Positions 1-11,900 of a DNA stretch of 64,000 bases are shown in pieces. The stretch lies in contig QKWM01000004.1 in NCBI GenBank assembly GCA_003248315.1, forward strand, positions 1,736,001 through 1,800,000, in the 5' to 3' direction. This stretch comes from Streptomyces sp. SW4 (GTDB lineage Bacteria; Actinomycetota; Actinomycetes; Streptomycetales; Streptomycetaceae). A model generated the notes under the pieces. The model did not search any database, was not told where the DNA came from, and worked only from the letters and a program-made list of their open reading frames with translations. Position 1 is the first letter of the stretch. Each line of letters begins with the position of its first letter. Both the position numbers and the translations under genes were made by a program.

Positions 1-1243
1 GATGCAGCCGCCCTCGGCGTCCTCGTCCAGGGACTCCCACCGCTCGGACTGGGAGAACGCCTCGGCGGAGCGGACGCAGCCGGGCGCCGCGTGCCACAGC
101 TCCACGGCCTCGGGCGACGGGGAGCCGCCGCGCACGTCCCAGGTCTTGAGCCAGTCGGCGAGCGAGGGGCTGTGCACGGCGTGCACGTCCTCGTTGAGCA
201 GGCCCGCGCGGTGCAGCTCGCCAGCAGGGCGGGGATGCCGCCGGCCCGGTGCACGTCCTCCATGTAGTACGTGCGGTCCTTGGCGACGTTCGGCGCGACC
301 TTGGCCAGGCACGGCACCCGGCGGGAGACGGCGTCGATCTGCTCCAGGCCGAAGGGGACGCCGGCCTCCTGGGCGGCGGCCAGCAGGTGCAGGATCGTGT
401 TGGTGGAGCCGCCCATCGCGATGTCGAGGGCCATGGCGTTCTCGAACGCCTGGAAGGTGGCGACGGAGCGGGGCAGGACCGACGCGTCGTCCTGCTCGTA
501 GTAGCGGCGGGTCAGCTCCATGACCGTCTCGGCCGCGCGCACGTAGAGCTGCTTGCGGGCCGTGTGGGTGGCGAGGACCGAGCCGTTGCCAGGCAGGGAC
601 AGGCCGATCGCCTCGGTCAGGCAGTTCATCGAGTTGGCGGTGAACATGCCGGAACAGGAGCCGCAGGTCGGGCAGGCGTTCTCCTCGATGCGGAGCATGT
701 CCTCGTCGGAGATCTTGTCGTTCACCGCGTCGGACATCGCGTCGACCAGGTCGAGCGTGCGGACCGTGCCGTCGACCAGCGTGGCGCGGCCGGCCTCCAT
801 CGGGCCGCCGGAGACGAAGACCGTCGGGATGTTCAGCCGCAGGGCGGCGTTGAGCATGCCCGGGGTGATCTTGTCGCAGTTGGAGATGCAGATCAGGGCG
901 TCGGCGCAGTGGGCCTCGACCATGTACTCCACGCTGTCCGCGATCAGGTCGCGGGAGGGAGGCTGTACAGCATGCCGCCGTGGCCCATCGCGATGCCGTC
1001 GTCCACGGCGATGGTGTTGAACTCGCGCGGGATGCCGCCGGCGGCCTTGACGGCCTCGCTGACGATGCGGCCGACCGGGGCCAGGTGCGTGTGGCCGGGC
1101 ACGAACTCCGTGAAGCTGTTGGCGACCGCGATGATCGGCTTCCGGCCGATGTCCGCACCGGGTACACCGGAGGCGCGCATAAGGGCGCGGGCGCCCGCCA
1201 TGTTGCGGCCGTGGGTGACTGTGCGGGACCTCAGCTCGGGCAT
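1..1243 (-). CDS. ilvD: Dihydroxy-acid dehydratase, partial (C-terminal end lies outside the window)
   Basis: Converts 2,3-dihydroxy-acids to 2-keto acids in valine, leucine and isoleucine synthesis; a cytoplasmic Fe-S enzyme. The ATG at 1243 begins [12 protein letters not shown] and is preceded by an AAGGAG ribosome site. Family motifs read off the minus strand include [23 protein letters not shown] (cluster cysteines) and AMGGSTNT. About 410 of the usual ~615 residues lie in the window. Two apparent 1-bp deletions interrupt the frame, near 957 (a C run after MLYSLP) and near 220 (a G run before GELHRAG). Restoring one base at each gives an uninterrupted canonical sequence, so sequencing error is more likely than gene loss. 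Confidence 0.95.
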
Positions 1244-1474
1244 CGTCGCTCGCTCCTTCGGAGAGTTCTGCCAGAGAGCGCTGACAGGTTTCTGACTGTT
1301 GTCGAGCGTACGCCCGTCATCCAGGGGTCGGGACACACTGTCCGGAATACGGGACGGCCGTCTCGCGGGACACCGGGGTCCGGCCTCCTCGCGCCGCCGG
1401 GACGACCGCCGCCGGGACGACCGCCGCCGGAGCCCGGCCGCCGCGGGAGCCGGCCGCCGCGGGAGCCGGCCGTC

Positions 1475-2116
1475 TCAGGGGCCCGTGAGGTGTCCCTGCA
1501 CCACCGGGGCGAGCCGCGCGATGATCTGCTCCGGGTCGGCCGAGGCCAGCGGCTCGACCTTGATGACGTACCGCAGCATGGCCGTGCCGACCAGCTGGGC
1601 CGCGGCCAGCTCGGCGCGCAGCTCGGCGTCCGGCAGGTCGAGCTGGGCGGCGATGCGGTGCAGCAGCTGGGCCGCGACCAGACGGCGGAAGACGGCCGCG
1701 GCCGTCTCGTTGTTGACGGCGGAGCGGACGATGGCCAGCAGCGGCGTCCTGGTGGCGGGGTTCTCCCAGACGCCGAAGACGAAGCGGGTGAAGCGCTCGC
1801 CGACGCCGTCGAGCGGGCCCTCGGCGACGGCGTCCGGGGCGCGGACGACGGGGGCGAAGGCCACCTCGACGGAGGCCTCGAAGACCTGTTCCTTGGTCCC
1901 GAAGTAGTGGTGCACCAGCGCGGGGTCGACGCCGGCGGCCTTGGCGATGCCGCGCACGGACGCCTTGTCGTAGCCCCGCTCGGAGAACTCGGCGCGGGCC
2001 GCGGTGAGGATGCGGTCGCGGGTGCCGGCGGACTCGGTGCGCGGGGGGCGCCCGCGGCGGCGCGCCGGAGGCCCCGGCTCCCCCGGTTCCCCGGCCGTCC
2101 GGGCGGCGTCGCTCAT
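1475..2116 (-). CDS. TetR/AcrR-family transcriptional regulator
   Basis: A 213-residue protein with an N-terminal helix-turn-helix of TetR type ([19 protein letters not shown], then [12 protein letters not shown], about residues 35-80) and a C-terminal all-helical ligand-binding region of the TetR C-terminal kind. The first 30 residues are basic and Pro-rich (RRRGRPPR). Its ATG overlaps the stop of the upstream isomerase-like gene in an ATGA arrangement, so the two are translationally coupled. The ligand and targets are unknown; the coupled sugar-isomerase gene is the obvious candidate partner. No operator was recognised. Confidence 0.9.
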   Translation of the reverse strand: MSDAARTAGEPGEPGPPARRRGRPPRTESAGTRDRILTAARAEFSERGYDKASVRGIAKAAGVDPALVHHYFGTKEQVFEASVEVAFAPVVRAPDAVAEGPLDGVGERFTRFVFGVWENPATRTPLLAIVRSAVNNETAAAVFRRLVAAQLLHRIAAQLDLPDAELRAELAAAQLVGTAMLRYVIKVEPLASADPEQIIARLAPVVQGHLTGP

Positions 2117-2942
2117 CGGCGCGGCACCCGGGCGGCGCCGGCCAGGTGGAGCCGGGCGAAGGCCAGCGCCTCGGCGAGGTCGGCCTCACGTTCGGCGCCT
2201 GACATCGCGCGCCGGGTGTTGACCTCGACGACGACATGGCCGTCGAAGCCGGTGCGGCCGAGGTGCTCCAGGACCTCGGCGCAGGGCTGGTTGCCGCGGC
2301 CGGGCACCAGGTGCTCGTCCTTGGCGGAGCCGCGGCCGTCGGCGAGGTGGATGTGGCCGAGCCGGTCGCCCATGCGGTCGAGCATCTCCAGCGCGTCGGT
2401 GCGGGCCGTCGCGGTGTGGCTGAGGTCGATCGTGAAGTGCCGGTAGTCGTCGTTGGTGACGTCCCAGTCGGGGGCGTAGGCGAGCATCTCGCGGTCGCGG
2501 TAGCGCCAGGGGTACATGTTCTCGACGGCGAACCGCACGTCCGTTTCGTGCGCCATCCGCCACACCCCGCCACGAAGTCGCGGGCGTACTGCCGCTGCCA
2601 CCGGAAGGGCGGGTGGACGACGACGGTGCTCGCGCCGAGCTTCTCGGCGGCGGCCTGGGCGCGCTGGAGCTTGGTCCAGGGGTCGGTGGACCACACCCGC
2701 TGGGTGATCAGCAGGCAGGGGGCGTGGACGGCCAGGATCGGCATGTGGTGGTAGTCGCTGAGCCGGCGCAGCGCCTCGATGTCCTGGCTGACCGGGTCGG
2801 TCCACACCATGACCTCGACGCCGTCGTAGCCGAGGCGTGCGGCGATCTCGAAGGCCGTCGCCGTGGACTCCGGATAGACGGAGGCCGTCGACAGGGCGAC
2901 CTTCGCATCCGGGATGCGGACCACGTCCCTCGCTTCTGCCAC
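2113..2942 (-). CDS. Sugar phosphate isomerase/epimerase-like TIM-barrel protein
   Basis: Belongs to the xylose isomerase-like TIM-barrel (AP endonuclease 2) family. Visible signatures are [58 protein letters not shown] and [10 protein letters not shown], which carry the His/Glu/Asp metal ligands typical of the fold. The substrate cannot be told from sequence. One apparent 1-bp deletion near 2569 (G run, after the ARDFVAG segment) splits the frame. The GTG at 2942 gives [11 protein letters not shown]; a GTG at 2924 with GAGGG just upstream is an alternative start. The stop overlaps the TetR start (ATGA), indicating an operon. Confidence 0.85.
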
Positions 2943-3149
2943 GGAGGACAGGTTACGGGGTGGGGTCGGGTCGGTGCGGGGTGCCTCTTCGCCGGTGTGG
3001 TCATCGCCATAGGCGCGGGCGGCGGTATCCCGGGAGGGCCTGGCCCCCGCGGTGCGCGGAGGCCGGGGGCGGATTCCGGCCCTCGCCCCGGGGCCGGACC
3101 ACCTCGCGCCGCTGCGCGCCAGGACGCCGGCCGGGCCCCGAGGAGCCCC

Positions 3150-3173
3150 CTAGGGGGTGTCCGCACCCCCTAG
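3150..3173. terminator. Perfect 10-bp inverted repeat at the 3' end of the ppx-like gene
   Basis: CTAGGGGGTG, a 4-base loop (TCCG), then CACCCCCTAG. The arm overlaps the TAG stop codon of the exopolyphosphatase gene and has no U-tract, as is usual for Streptomyces hairpin terminators. Confidence 0.6.
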
Positions 3174-4100
3174 CCCTGCCCCATGTGGTCCAGGCGGCGC
3201 AGGATGACACCCTCGCGCAGGGCCCACGGGCAGATCTCCAGCGTCTCCACGTCGAACAGGTCCATCGCGGCCTCGGCCACCAGCGCGCCGGCCAGCAGCT
3301 GGCCCGCCCTGCCCTCGGAGACGCCGGGGAGTTCCGCGCGCTGGGCCGCGGTCATGCCGGACAGCCGGGGACCCACGCCTCCAGGGACGCCCGCTTCAGC
3401 TCGCGCTGGACGTAGAGGCCCTCCGCGGAGCGGGCGGCGCCGGCGATGCGGGCGAGCTGCTTGAAGGTCTTGGAGGTGGCCACGACGTGGTCGGGGGCGC
3501 CGAGGCGGGAGAACTCGCCGACCGTGCGGGCGATCTCGGCGCGTACGTGCCGCCGCAGGGCGCGTACGTCGTCCGGGCGGGGCGGGTCGTCGGGCAGCCG
3601 GAGGGCGGTCAGGCGGCCGGCGCCGAGCGGGAGGGAGACGGCGGCGTCGGGGTCCTCGTCGATGCCGTACGCGATCTCCAGGGAGCCGCCGCCGATGTCG
3701 AGGACCAGCAGCCGGCCCGCCGACCAGCCGAACCAGCGGCGGGCGGCGAGGAAGGTCAGCCGGGCCTCCTCCTCACCGGTGAGGACGGTCAGCTCGACGC
3801 CGGTCTCGCTGCGTACGCGGGCGAGGACGTCGTCGGCGTTGCGGGCCTCGCGCACGGCGGAGGTGGCGAACGGCAGCAGGTCCTCGACGCCCTTGTCCTC
3901 GGCGGCCTGGAGGGCGTCGTGGACCACCGCGATCAGCCGGTCGACGCCGTCGGGCCCGATGGCGCCGTCCTCGTCGAGGAGCTGGGCGAGGCGCAGTTCG
4001 GCCTTGTGCGAGTGCGCGGGCAGCGGGCGCGCGCCGGGGTGCGCGTCCACCACCAGCAGATGCACCGTGTTCGAACCACGTCGAGGACACCGAGTCTCAT
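3170..4100 (-). CDS. Ppx/GppA-family exopolyphosphatase-like phosphatase
   Basis: Member of the Ppx/GppA phosphatase family (ASKHA fold), which hydrolyses polyphosphate or pppGpp. The protein starts MRLGVLDV at 4100 and would continue [18 protein letters not shown] when one missing G near 4077 is restored. Other family signatures are [21 protein letters not shown] and the phosphate-binding [13 protein letters not shown] second apparent deletion near 3367 (C run) separates the last 65 residues ([15 protein letters not shown] to HMGQG). The restored length of about 309 residues matches the short actinobacterial Ppx1/2 type. Which substrate is used cannot be decided here. Confidence 0.88.
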
Positions 4101-4205
4101 GGACGGAACGCTACTGCGGGCACGGCCGTGCGCCGCCCCGGTGCGGGTACGAGGTGCGGGCGGCCATGGTGTAAGGACGGGTCCCGGGCGACTTACCCTG
4201 GACGG

Positions 4206-5290
<1,085 letters not shown>

Positions 5291-5414
5291 GCCCGCGAGT
5301 CCCGCGGATCGCAGGGGCCGTCCGCGGGATCTGCGACAGCGCCGGGCGCCCGGAGCGGACGACGACCCCCGGACGGTCGACGACCCCCGGGCCGGTCTAC
5401 GACCCCGGGCCGGT

Positions 5415-7150
5415 CTACGACGTGGACGGGCTGGGGTCGCCGGTGTCGCCGGGCGGCGGTGTCGAGCCGCCCGTGCCGGTCGGGGACGGCTCGGTGGGCG
5501 TCGGATCCGGGGGCGGCGGTGACGTGGGCGTCTGGCTCGGGGTCGGGTCGGGCGGCGGCGAGGTCGAGGGCGTCGGCTCCGGGTCGGACGGGGCCGGCGT
5601 GCCCGGGGACCCGGGTGGCCGGGGGTGCCGGGGCGCGGGTGCGTCGGGCTGGGCGCCGTGCCGTAACCCTCGATGGTGACGACGGCACCGGCGGGCGAGA
5701 CGGCCACCCGCGCGCTCCAGTGGCCGGACGGCTCGCGCAGATGGTCCACGTACACCTTGATCGTCAGCGTCTCGCCGGGGCGGAGCGTTCCCGACGACCG
5801 GTTCAGGTAGAGCCAGGGGCGCTGGTGGACGCGGACCAGCGCACCGCGGAGCGGCCGCTCGCGGTGAGCGTGATGAGCGTGGTGTCGCCGCTGTGGCCCG
5901 CGGTCACCTCCAGACGGCCGGCGCCGTGTCCGCCGGCGCCCGAGACGCTGTGGACCTCCACCGAGACATCGGAATCGCCGTCGTCGCCGAACCGGGCGCC
6001 GGGCGCGGTCGTGGCGTTCCCGGTGTTCTCGTAGCCGCCCGCCGCCTCGCCCTCCAGGCCGTCCGGGCCGTGCGCCTCGCTGGCGCTGGCCGCGCGGCCG
6101 TCCTCCGCCTCGCCGACGGGCGTGCCCCGGTAGGCCGCCCACAGGGCGAGCACCGGGGCGGCGACGACGGTGGCGACGACGGTCGTGGTGACGGCACGCG
6201 CGCGCAGGCGGTCACGGCGGGCCGCGCGGTCCTTGGGGTCCATCGGGAAGCCGCGCCGGTCGAAGCGGGGTGCCGCGGCCCGCGCGCGCGGAAGGTGCGC
6301 CATGACCACGCGCAGGGCCGCGCGGGGCGCCGGGAGGACCGGCAGTTCGGCGGGGGTCACGCTGGTGCCGGGCCAGCGGCCGGGAATGGCGCGCTCGGCG
6401 GTGCGGCGGCAGCGCGGGCAGTCGTCGACGTGCCGGACCAGCTCGCGGCGCAGGGCGGCGCTGAGCACCAGCTGGTCGTTGCCGGTGAGGCGGGCCACGC
6501 CCGGGCAGCCGCCGGTCTCCACCACGGCGAGGGCGGCCCGGGTGCGCTCCACCTCGCAGGCGGCGGAGGCGAGCAGCTCGCGGGCGGCGGCCGGGTCCAT
6601 GCCGAGGACGGCCGCGACCTCGTGGGCGGCCAGGTGGTGGCGCACGGCGAGTTCCAGCGCCTCGCGCTGCTCGGGGTGGTGCCGGCCGCCTCCGGCCAGG
6701 CGAGCAGGGCCAGTTCGCGGCGGCGCTGCTCCCGGACCTCGTCGGGGACGGCCGCCGCCGGAGCGGTGCCCTCGGCACGGTCGGCGGGGGCGCGGTCCCG
6801 GGCCGCGCGGCCCGCCGCATGGCTGCCCGGACGTTTCTGCTTGGCCTCGGCCAGCTTGCGCAGGCAGGCCCAGCGAGCCAGCGCGTAGAGCCAGGCCCTG
6901 CGGTCCCCGGGGCCTCGGGACAGCGGTGGCCGCGGCGCTCGGCGAGATGGAGGACGTCGCCCAGGGCGGCGGTGGCCGCGTCGTGGTCGCACAGCACGGA
7001 GAGGCAGTAGGTGAAGAGGCCGTCCAGATAGGGCTCGTAGCGCGCGGGCGGCCGCTGCGCCACCGTGCGCGCCGCAGCGCGGTCACGCGCTTCCCGGTGC
7101 GCCCGGTGTGCGCCGGTCGTGCGGGTCGTGGTCTGCGGACTGCTGCTCAT
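5415..7150 (-). CDS. Sigma-70-like / zinc-finger / transmembrane / BACON-domain protein
   Basis: Reconstructed from several frames. The order is: an N-terminal sigma-70 region 2-like helical part ([37 protein letters not shown]); a region 4-like HTH ([20 protein letters not shown], then [15 protein letters not shown]); a Cys pair [12 protein letters not shown] like the zinc-binding motif of anti-sigma factors; a transmembrane helix ([20 protein letters not shown]); then a BACON-like beta domain ([19 protein letters not shown]). A Pro/Thr/Ser tail ends at the TAG at 5415. Apparent indels fall near 6920, 6690, 5835 and 5645. The extracytoplasmic half suggests a membrane-tethered regulator, but DNA-binding function is not shown. 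Start ATG at 7150. Confidence 0.7.
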
Positions 7151-7439
7151 CACCTGGTGACCGTAGGGGGATATGGGTGGCGCGAACTGGCGCGATGGCC
7201 ACTTTTAATCCGTACGGGTGAAACGATCCCTCAATGGGGACAGGAACCCTTTCCTCCGCCGGGAGCCCGCGGAGGCGGATGGCCGGGAGCGGACGGCGGA
7301 TGGCCGGTTCGGGGCCCTCGGGACGGCCTGCTGTACGGCCGGCGGGACGGCCGTCGGGACGGCGGCAGGGCGGCCGGCGGGCGGGGCCGTCGCGGGCCGC
7401 GGGGCGGGGCTGTCAGTGGCGGCGGTTACCGTTTCGGGC

Positions 7440-8849
7440 ATGGCTGCCCGTACGAAGACCACCAAGGACCGGCCGTCCTACCGCTGCACGGAGTGCGGCT
7501 GGCAGACGGCCAAGTGGCTCGGCCGCTGCCCCGAGTGCCAGGCCTGGGGCACGGTCGAGGAGTACGGCGCGCCCGCGGTCCGTACGACGACGCCCGGCCG
7601 CGTCACCACCTCCGCCCTGCCCATCGGCCAGGTCGACGGCCGCCGGGCCACGGCCCGCTCCACCGGCGTGCCCGAGCTGGACCGGGTGCTCGGCGGCGGA
7701 CTGGTGCCCGGCGCCGTGGTGCTCCTCGCCGGCGAGCCCGGCGTCGGCAAGTCGACGCTGCTGCTGGACGTGGCGGCCAAGTCCGCGAGCGAGGAGCACC
7801 GGACGCTGTACGTCACGGGCGAGGAGTCGGCGAGCCAGGTGCGGCTGCGCGCCGACCGGATCGGCGCCCTCCACGACCACCTCTACCTCGCCGCCGAGAC
7901 CGACCTGGCCGCCGTGCTCGGCCACTTGGACGCGGTGAAGCCCTCGCTGCTGATCCTGGACTCGGTCCAGACGGTCGCCTCACCGGAGATCGACGGCGCG
8001 CCCGGCGGCATGGCGCAGGTGCGGGAGGTGGCCGGCGCCCTGATCCGCGCCTCCAAGGAACGCGGCATGTCCACCCTGCTGGTGGGCCACGTCACCAAGG
8101 ACGGCGCCATCGCCGGACCGCGCCTGCTGGAGCACCTGGTCGACGTCGTCCTGCACTTCGAGGGCGACCGGCACGCCCGCCTCCGCCTGGTGCGCGGCGT
8201 CAAGAACCGCTACGGCGCCACCGACGAGGTCGGCTGCTTCGAGCTGCACGACGAGGGCATCACGGGCCTCGCCGACCCGAGCGGACTTTTCCTGACACGA
8301 CGTGACGAACCGGTCCCGGGCACCTGTCTGACCGTCACCCTGGAGGGCCGCCGCCCGCTGGTGGCCGAGGTGCAGGCCCTCACGGTCGACTCGCAGATCC
8401 CCTCCCCCCGGCGCACGACGTCCGGGCTGGAGACCTCCCGGGTGTCGATGATGCTGGCCGTCCTGGAGCAGCGCGGCCGCATCAGCGCCCTGGGCAAACG
8501 GGACATCTACTCCGCGACGGTGGGCGGTGTGAAGCTCTCCGAGCCCGCCGCCGACCTGGCCGTCGCCCTCGCGCTCGCCAGCGCGGCCTCCGACACCCCG
8601 CTGCCGAAGAACCTGGTCGCGATCGGCGAAGTGGGACTCGCCGGTGAGGTGAGACGGGTCACGGGTGTGCAGCGCAGGCTCGCGGAAGCGCAGCGTCTGG
8701 GGTTCACTCATGCTCTGGTGCCCGGCGATCCGGGCCGGGTCCCGCCCGGCATGAAGGTCCTGGAAGTGGCGGACATAGGGGACGCCCTGCGAGTCCTTCC
8801 GCGCTCGCGTCGCCGAGAGGCCCCACGGGAGCCGGAGGACCGCCGGTAG
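7440..8849 (+). CDS. radA: DNA repair protein RadA
   Basis: A RecA-like ATPase acting in recombinational repair and branch migration. Domains in order: N-terminal C4 zinc finger (Cys16, Cys19, Cys30, Cys33), RecA core with Walker [10 protein letters not shown] and Walker B-type LLILDSVQT, the RadA-specific KNRYG motif, and a C-terminal Lon-protease-like domain ([17 protein letters not shown]). Length is 469 residues, normal for the family, with no frameshift. The open frame extends upstream to 7218, but that stretch is repetitive, so the ATG at 7440 (MAARTKTTK) is preferred. It lies 80 bp upstream of disA on the same strand; a DisA-RadA link is known in other bacteria. Confidence 0.97.
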   Translation: MAARTKTTKDRPSYRCTECGWQTAKWLGRCPECQAWGTVEEYGAPAVRTTTPGRVTTSALPIGQVDGRRATARSTGVPELDRVLGGGLVPGAVVLLAGEPGVGKSTLLLDVAAKSASEEHRTLYVTGEESASQVRLRADRIGALHDHLYLAAETDLAAVLGHLDAVKPSLLILDSVQTVASPEIDGAPGGMAQVREVAGALIRASKERGMSTLLVGHVTKDGAIAGPRLLEHLVDVVLHFEGDRHARLRLVRGVKNRYGATDEVGCFELHDEGITGLADPSGLFLTRRDEPVPGTCLTVTLEGRRPLVAEVQALTVDSQIPSPRRTTSGLETSRVSMMLAVLEQRGRISALGKRDIYSATVGGVKLSEPAADLAVALALASAASDTPLPKNLVAIGEVGLAGEVRRVTGVQRRLAEAQRLGFTHALVPGDPGRVPPGMKVLEVADIGDALRVLPRSRRREAPREPEDRR

Positions 8850-8929
8850 ACTTTGCCCAGGTCTCGCCCGTCCGTACGACCGAGTGTGCGACACGGGAGC
8901 GCCCCAGAACCTGCGACCGGAGGAGTGCA

Positions 8930-10052
8930 GTGGCAGCCAACGACCGGGCAGCAGCTCCCGGAAAGTCCGGTGGGAGTGCCGGTTCCGATGGCCTGATGCG
9001 CGCCTCGCTGAGCGCCGTGGCACCCGGCACGGCCCTGCGCGACGGACTGGAGCGCGTCCTTCGCGGCAACACCGGCGGTCTGATCGTGCTCGGCTCCGAC
9101 AAGACGGTCGAGGCGATGTGCACGGGCGGTTTCGTGCTGGACGTCGAGTTCACGGCGACGCGGCTGCGGGAGCTGTGCAAGCTGGACGGCGGCATCGTCC
9201 TGTCGTCCGACCTGTCGAAGATCCTGCGGGCCGGCGTCCAGCTGGTCCCGGACCCGACGATCCCGACCGAGGAGACCGGTACGCGGCACCGCACGGCGGA
9301 CCGGGTCAGCAAGCAGGTCGGCTTCCCCGTCGTCTCCGTCTCCCAGTCCATGCGGCTGATCGCCCTCTACGTCGACGGGCAGCGCCGCGTGCTGGAGGAC
9401 TCGGCGGCGATCCTGTCCCGGGCCAACCAGGCCCTGGCCACCCTGGAGCGGTACAAGCTGCGCCTCGACGAGGTGGCGGGCACGCTGTCCGCGCTGGAGA
9501 TCGAGGACCTGGTCACCGTCCGGGACGTCTCCGCGGTGGCCCAGCGGCTGGAGATGGTCCGCCGGATCGCGACCGAGATCGCCGAGTACGTGGTGGAGCT
9601 GGGCACCGACGGGCGGCTGCTCGCGCTCCAGCTGGACGAGCTGATCGCCGGGGTGGAGCCGGAGCGGGAGCTGGTCGTGCGCGACTACGTCCCCGAGCCG
9701 ACGGCCAAGCGGTCGCGGACGGTGGACGAGGCGCTCGCCGAGCTGGACAAGCTGTCCCACGCCGAGCTGCTCGAACTGTCCACGGTGGCCCGGGCGTTGG
9801 GGTACACGGGGTCGCCGGAGACGCTCGACTCGGCGGTGTCGCCGCGGGGATTCCGGCTGCTGGCCAAGGTGCCGAGGCTGCCGGGGCGATCATCGACCGG
9901 CTGGTGGAGCACTTCGGGGGCTGCAGAAGCTGCTGGCCGCCAGCGTCGACGACCTGCAGACCGTCGACGGCGTGGGCGAGGCCCGCGCGCGCAGCGTCCG
10001 GGAGGGGCTGTCGCGGCTGGCGGAGTCCTCGATCCTGGAGCGGTACGTCTGA
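8930..10052 (+). CDS. disA: DNA integrity scanning protein DisA, diadenylate cyclase
   Basis: Makes cyclic di-AMP from two ATP and scans DNA. The N-terminal DAC domain contains [10 protein letters not shown] (Asp86-Gly-Gly, where many homologues have DGA) and the catalytic GTRHRTADR (Arg119-His-Arg121). A helical linker and a C-terminal helix-hairpin-helix ([16 protein letters not shown]) follow. GTG start at 8930 with GGAGGAG 6 bases upstream. Two apparent 1-bp deletions, near 9886 (before [12 protein letters not shown]) and 9926 (G run before LQKLLA), displace the last 55 residues; restoring them gives the normal ending ...ESSILERYV. Full length about 374 residues. Confidence 0.96.
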
Positions 10053-10103
10053 CGGACGGGGTGCGCGTCCCGGGCTCCGGCCGGGCGCGTCCCGGGCTCC
10101 GTT

Positions 10104-10153
10104 GAGGACGCCGCCTCTCGGCTCCGATGAGGACGCCGCCTCTCGGCTCCGAT
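10104..10153. repeat. Two tandem copies of a 25-bp unit between convergent genes
   Basis: The unit starts GAGGACGCCGCCTCTCGG and repeats exactly at 10104-10128 and 10129-10153, with a third partial copy beginning at 10154. It lies in the 169-bp gap between disA and the convergent membrane-protein gene. No coding capacity; it may contribute to termination. Confidence 0.8.
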
Positions 10154-10221
10154 GAGGGCGCCGCGTCCCGGCGTGGCCGGGCCCCCCGGTCGCGGCCGGG
10201 GCGAGCCCGGGGCGGAGGCCG

Positions 10222-11066
10222 TCAGTCGCTGTCCAGGACGAAGGACGTCTGCACCTTCGAGAAGCCCTTGGCCTTCGCTTCCACCAGATACGTGCCCGGC
10301 TTGGCCGAGCCCGCCGGGGGCGTGCCGCACTCCGGCGCGCTGGGCTTGCGGTCCCAGGTGACCGTGTAGGTGATCGCGCTGTTCGCGGGCACCCGGTACT
10401 GGAGGCTGCCCGGCCCCTTGGGGCAGTCGGCGGAGGACCAGTACGGATCCTCCGCGCCGGCCTGAGTGATCGTCAGCACCGCGCCCTTCGGGCCGAGATC
10501 GACTTTGCAGTCGCCGCCGGAGGTGTTGCGCGCGGTCAGTTCGAACACGGGCCTGCGGCCGGGTTCGTAGGTGTTGCGGACGCTGCGCAGGCTCAACTTG
10601 ACCGCACTCGCGGTGCAGTTGGGGAGGCCGGATCCGGCGGGCAGGGCGTCGCCCGCGCCGACCCCGGCGCCCGTGCCGCCCTCGGAACCGCCCCCCGCGC
10701 TGCCGCCGGCACCTCCGGTGCCGGATCCGGAGCCCGAACCCGAGCCGTCCCCGGAGCCGTTGCCGTTGCCGTCGCCGCCCCGTCGCCCGAGCCGGAACCG
10801 GCGGACTCGCCGTCGCCCGACTCGTCGCGCCCGCCCGGCGCTTCGCTGATCGCCGGGCCGGAACCCGACGGCCCGGGAGTGATCGAGGGCGCGGGATTCT
10901 TGCCGTCGGCGCCGTTGTCGTGGCCGCCCGTGCCGCCCCCGCCGCCGGCGGTCACGATCCACGTGATCAACAGCGCCAACAGGGCGATCACAGACAGCAG
11001 TACGGCCCTCCGTCGCCAGTAGATGGAGGAGGGAAGCGGCCCGACCGGATTGCGCAGAGATCCCAC
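10222..11066 (-). CDS. Membrane-anchored protein with low-complexity linker and C-terminal beta domain
   Basis: The GTG at 11066 starts (M)GSLRNPVGPLPSSIYWRR, followed by one transmembrane helix (AVLLSVIALLALLITWIVT), a long Gly/Ser/Asp/Asn linker, and a C-terminal domain of about 130 residues with four or five cysteines (LPNCTASAV, GGDCKVDLG, SADCPKG, APECGTP) ending FVLDSD. The C-terminal domain looks like an Ig-like fold of the DUF4232/BsuPI sort, a weak inference. One apparent frameshift near 10780 in the GC-rich linker. Topology suggests an extracytoplasmic domain tethered to the membrane. Function unknown. Confidence 0.75.
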
Positions 11067-11239
11067 GGCGCAAACTGTACGAGAGATCGGCACGTTCCCT
11101 TGCCCCACCCGCCGTTCGGGCCGCAACTTTTCCGGATCATCATCCCGGAGACCACCCCGCACCCCTGGCTGTCGTCAGGGGTGCCACGCGACGATCGCGG
11201 GGTGTGACCGTTTCACGCGTCCGCCTACCGTCCGTGACC

Positions 11240-11893
11240 ATGGACTTCGACGACACCGAGCTGTACCGCGACATCACCGGCCTCGCCCACGACGCGCCCG
11301 CGTGGGTGCAGCACACCGCTGAGGTGGGCACGGAGGCCGGCATTCTGCTGTTCGTCGCGCTCTTCGCCGCCGCCTGGTGGCGGGCGCGCCGCGACAGCGC
11401 CCAGGCGTTCGCGATCGCGGTGCTTGCACCCCTGGCCACGGCCGTGGCGTACGTGGGCAGTGAACTGCTCAAGTCCCTGGTCGAGCAGGAGCGTCCGTGC
11501 CGTGCGGTCGCCGGCGCCGCCGCCTCCCTGGCCGCCTGTCCCCCGCACGGCGACTGGTCCTTCCCCAGCAACCACGCCACCATCGCCGGTGCCTCGGCGG
11601 CGGGCCTGGTCCTGGTCCGGCGCGCGCTGGTGGCGCTGACCGCGCCGCTCGCGCTGCTGCTGGCCTTCTCCCGTGTGTTCGTCGGCGTGCACTACCCGCA
11701 CGACGTCGTCGCCGGGCTGCTGCTCGGCGCGGGCGTCGCCCTGATCGCCGTACGCCTGGCGACGGGGCCGGCGACGCGGCTCGCGCAGGCCATGCGCGGA
11801 TCCGCGGCGCCCGTGGTGCGCTGGCTGACGGGGCCGGGGCCGCGGCGGGAGGCGGCGCCGGGCTCGCCGTACGCCGCGCACCGGCGCCCCTGA
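11240..11893 (+). CDS. PAP2-superfamily membrane phosphatase
   Basis: A phosphatidic acid phosphatase type 2 protein with the three family motifs: KSLVEQERP, PSNHATIAG, and SRVFVGVHYPHD (catalytic His and Asp). Five or six hydrophobic segments are visible, so it is an integral membrane enzyme, probably acting on lipid or undecaprenyl pyrophosphates at the outer face. The open frame starts at 11204, but the ATG at 11240 (MDFDDTELYRD) is preferred because the DNA before it looks non-coding. About 217 residues, unbroken. Substrate not determinable. Confidence 0.88.
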   Translation: MDFDDTELYRDITGLAHDAPAWVQHTAEVGTEAGILLFVALFAAAWWRARRDSAQAFAIAVLAPLATAVAYVGSELLKSLVEQERPCRAVAGAAASLAACPPHGDWSFPSNHATIAGASAAGLVLVRRALVALTAPLALLLAFSRVFVGVHYPHDVVAGLLLGAGVALIAVRLATGPATRLAQAMRGSAAPVVRWLTGPGPRREAAPGSPYAAHRRP

Positions 11894-11900
11894 CCCCGGC

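Noticed and set aside
7218..7439. N-terminal extension of RadA
   Set aside because: The open frame is repetitive (GGATGGCCGG units) and lacks conservation; RadA proteins begin at the zinc finger, matching the ATG at 7440.
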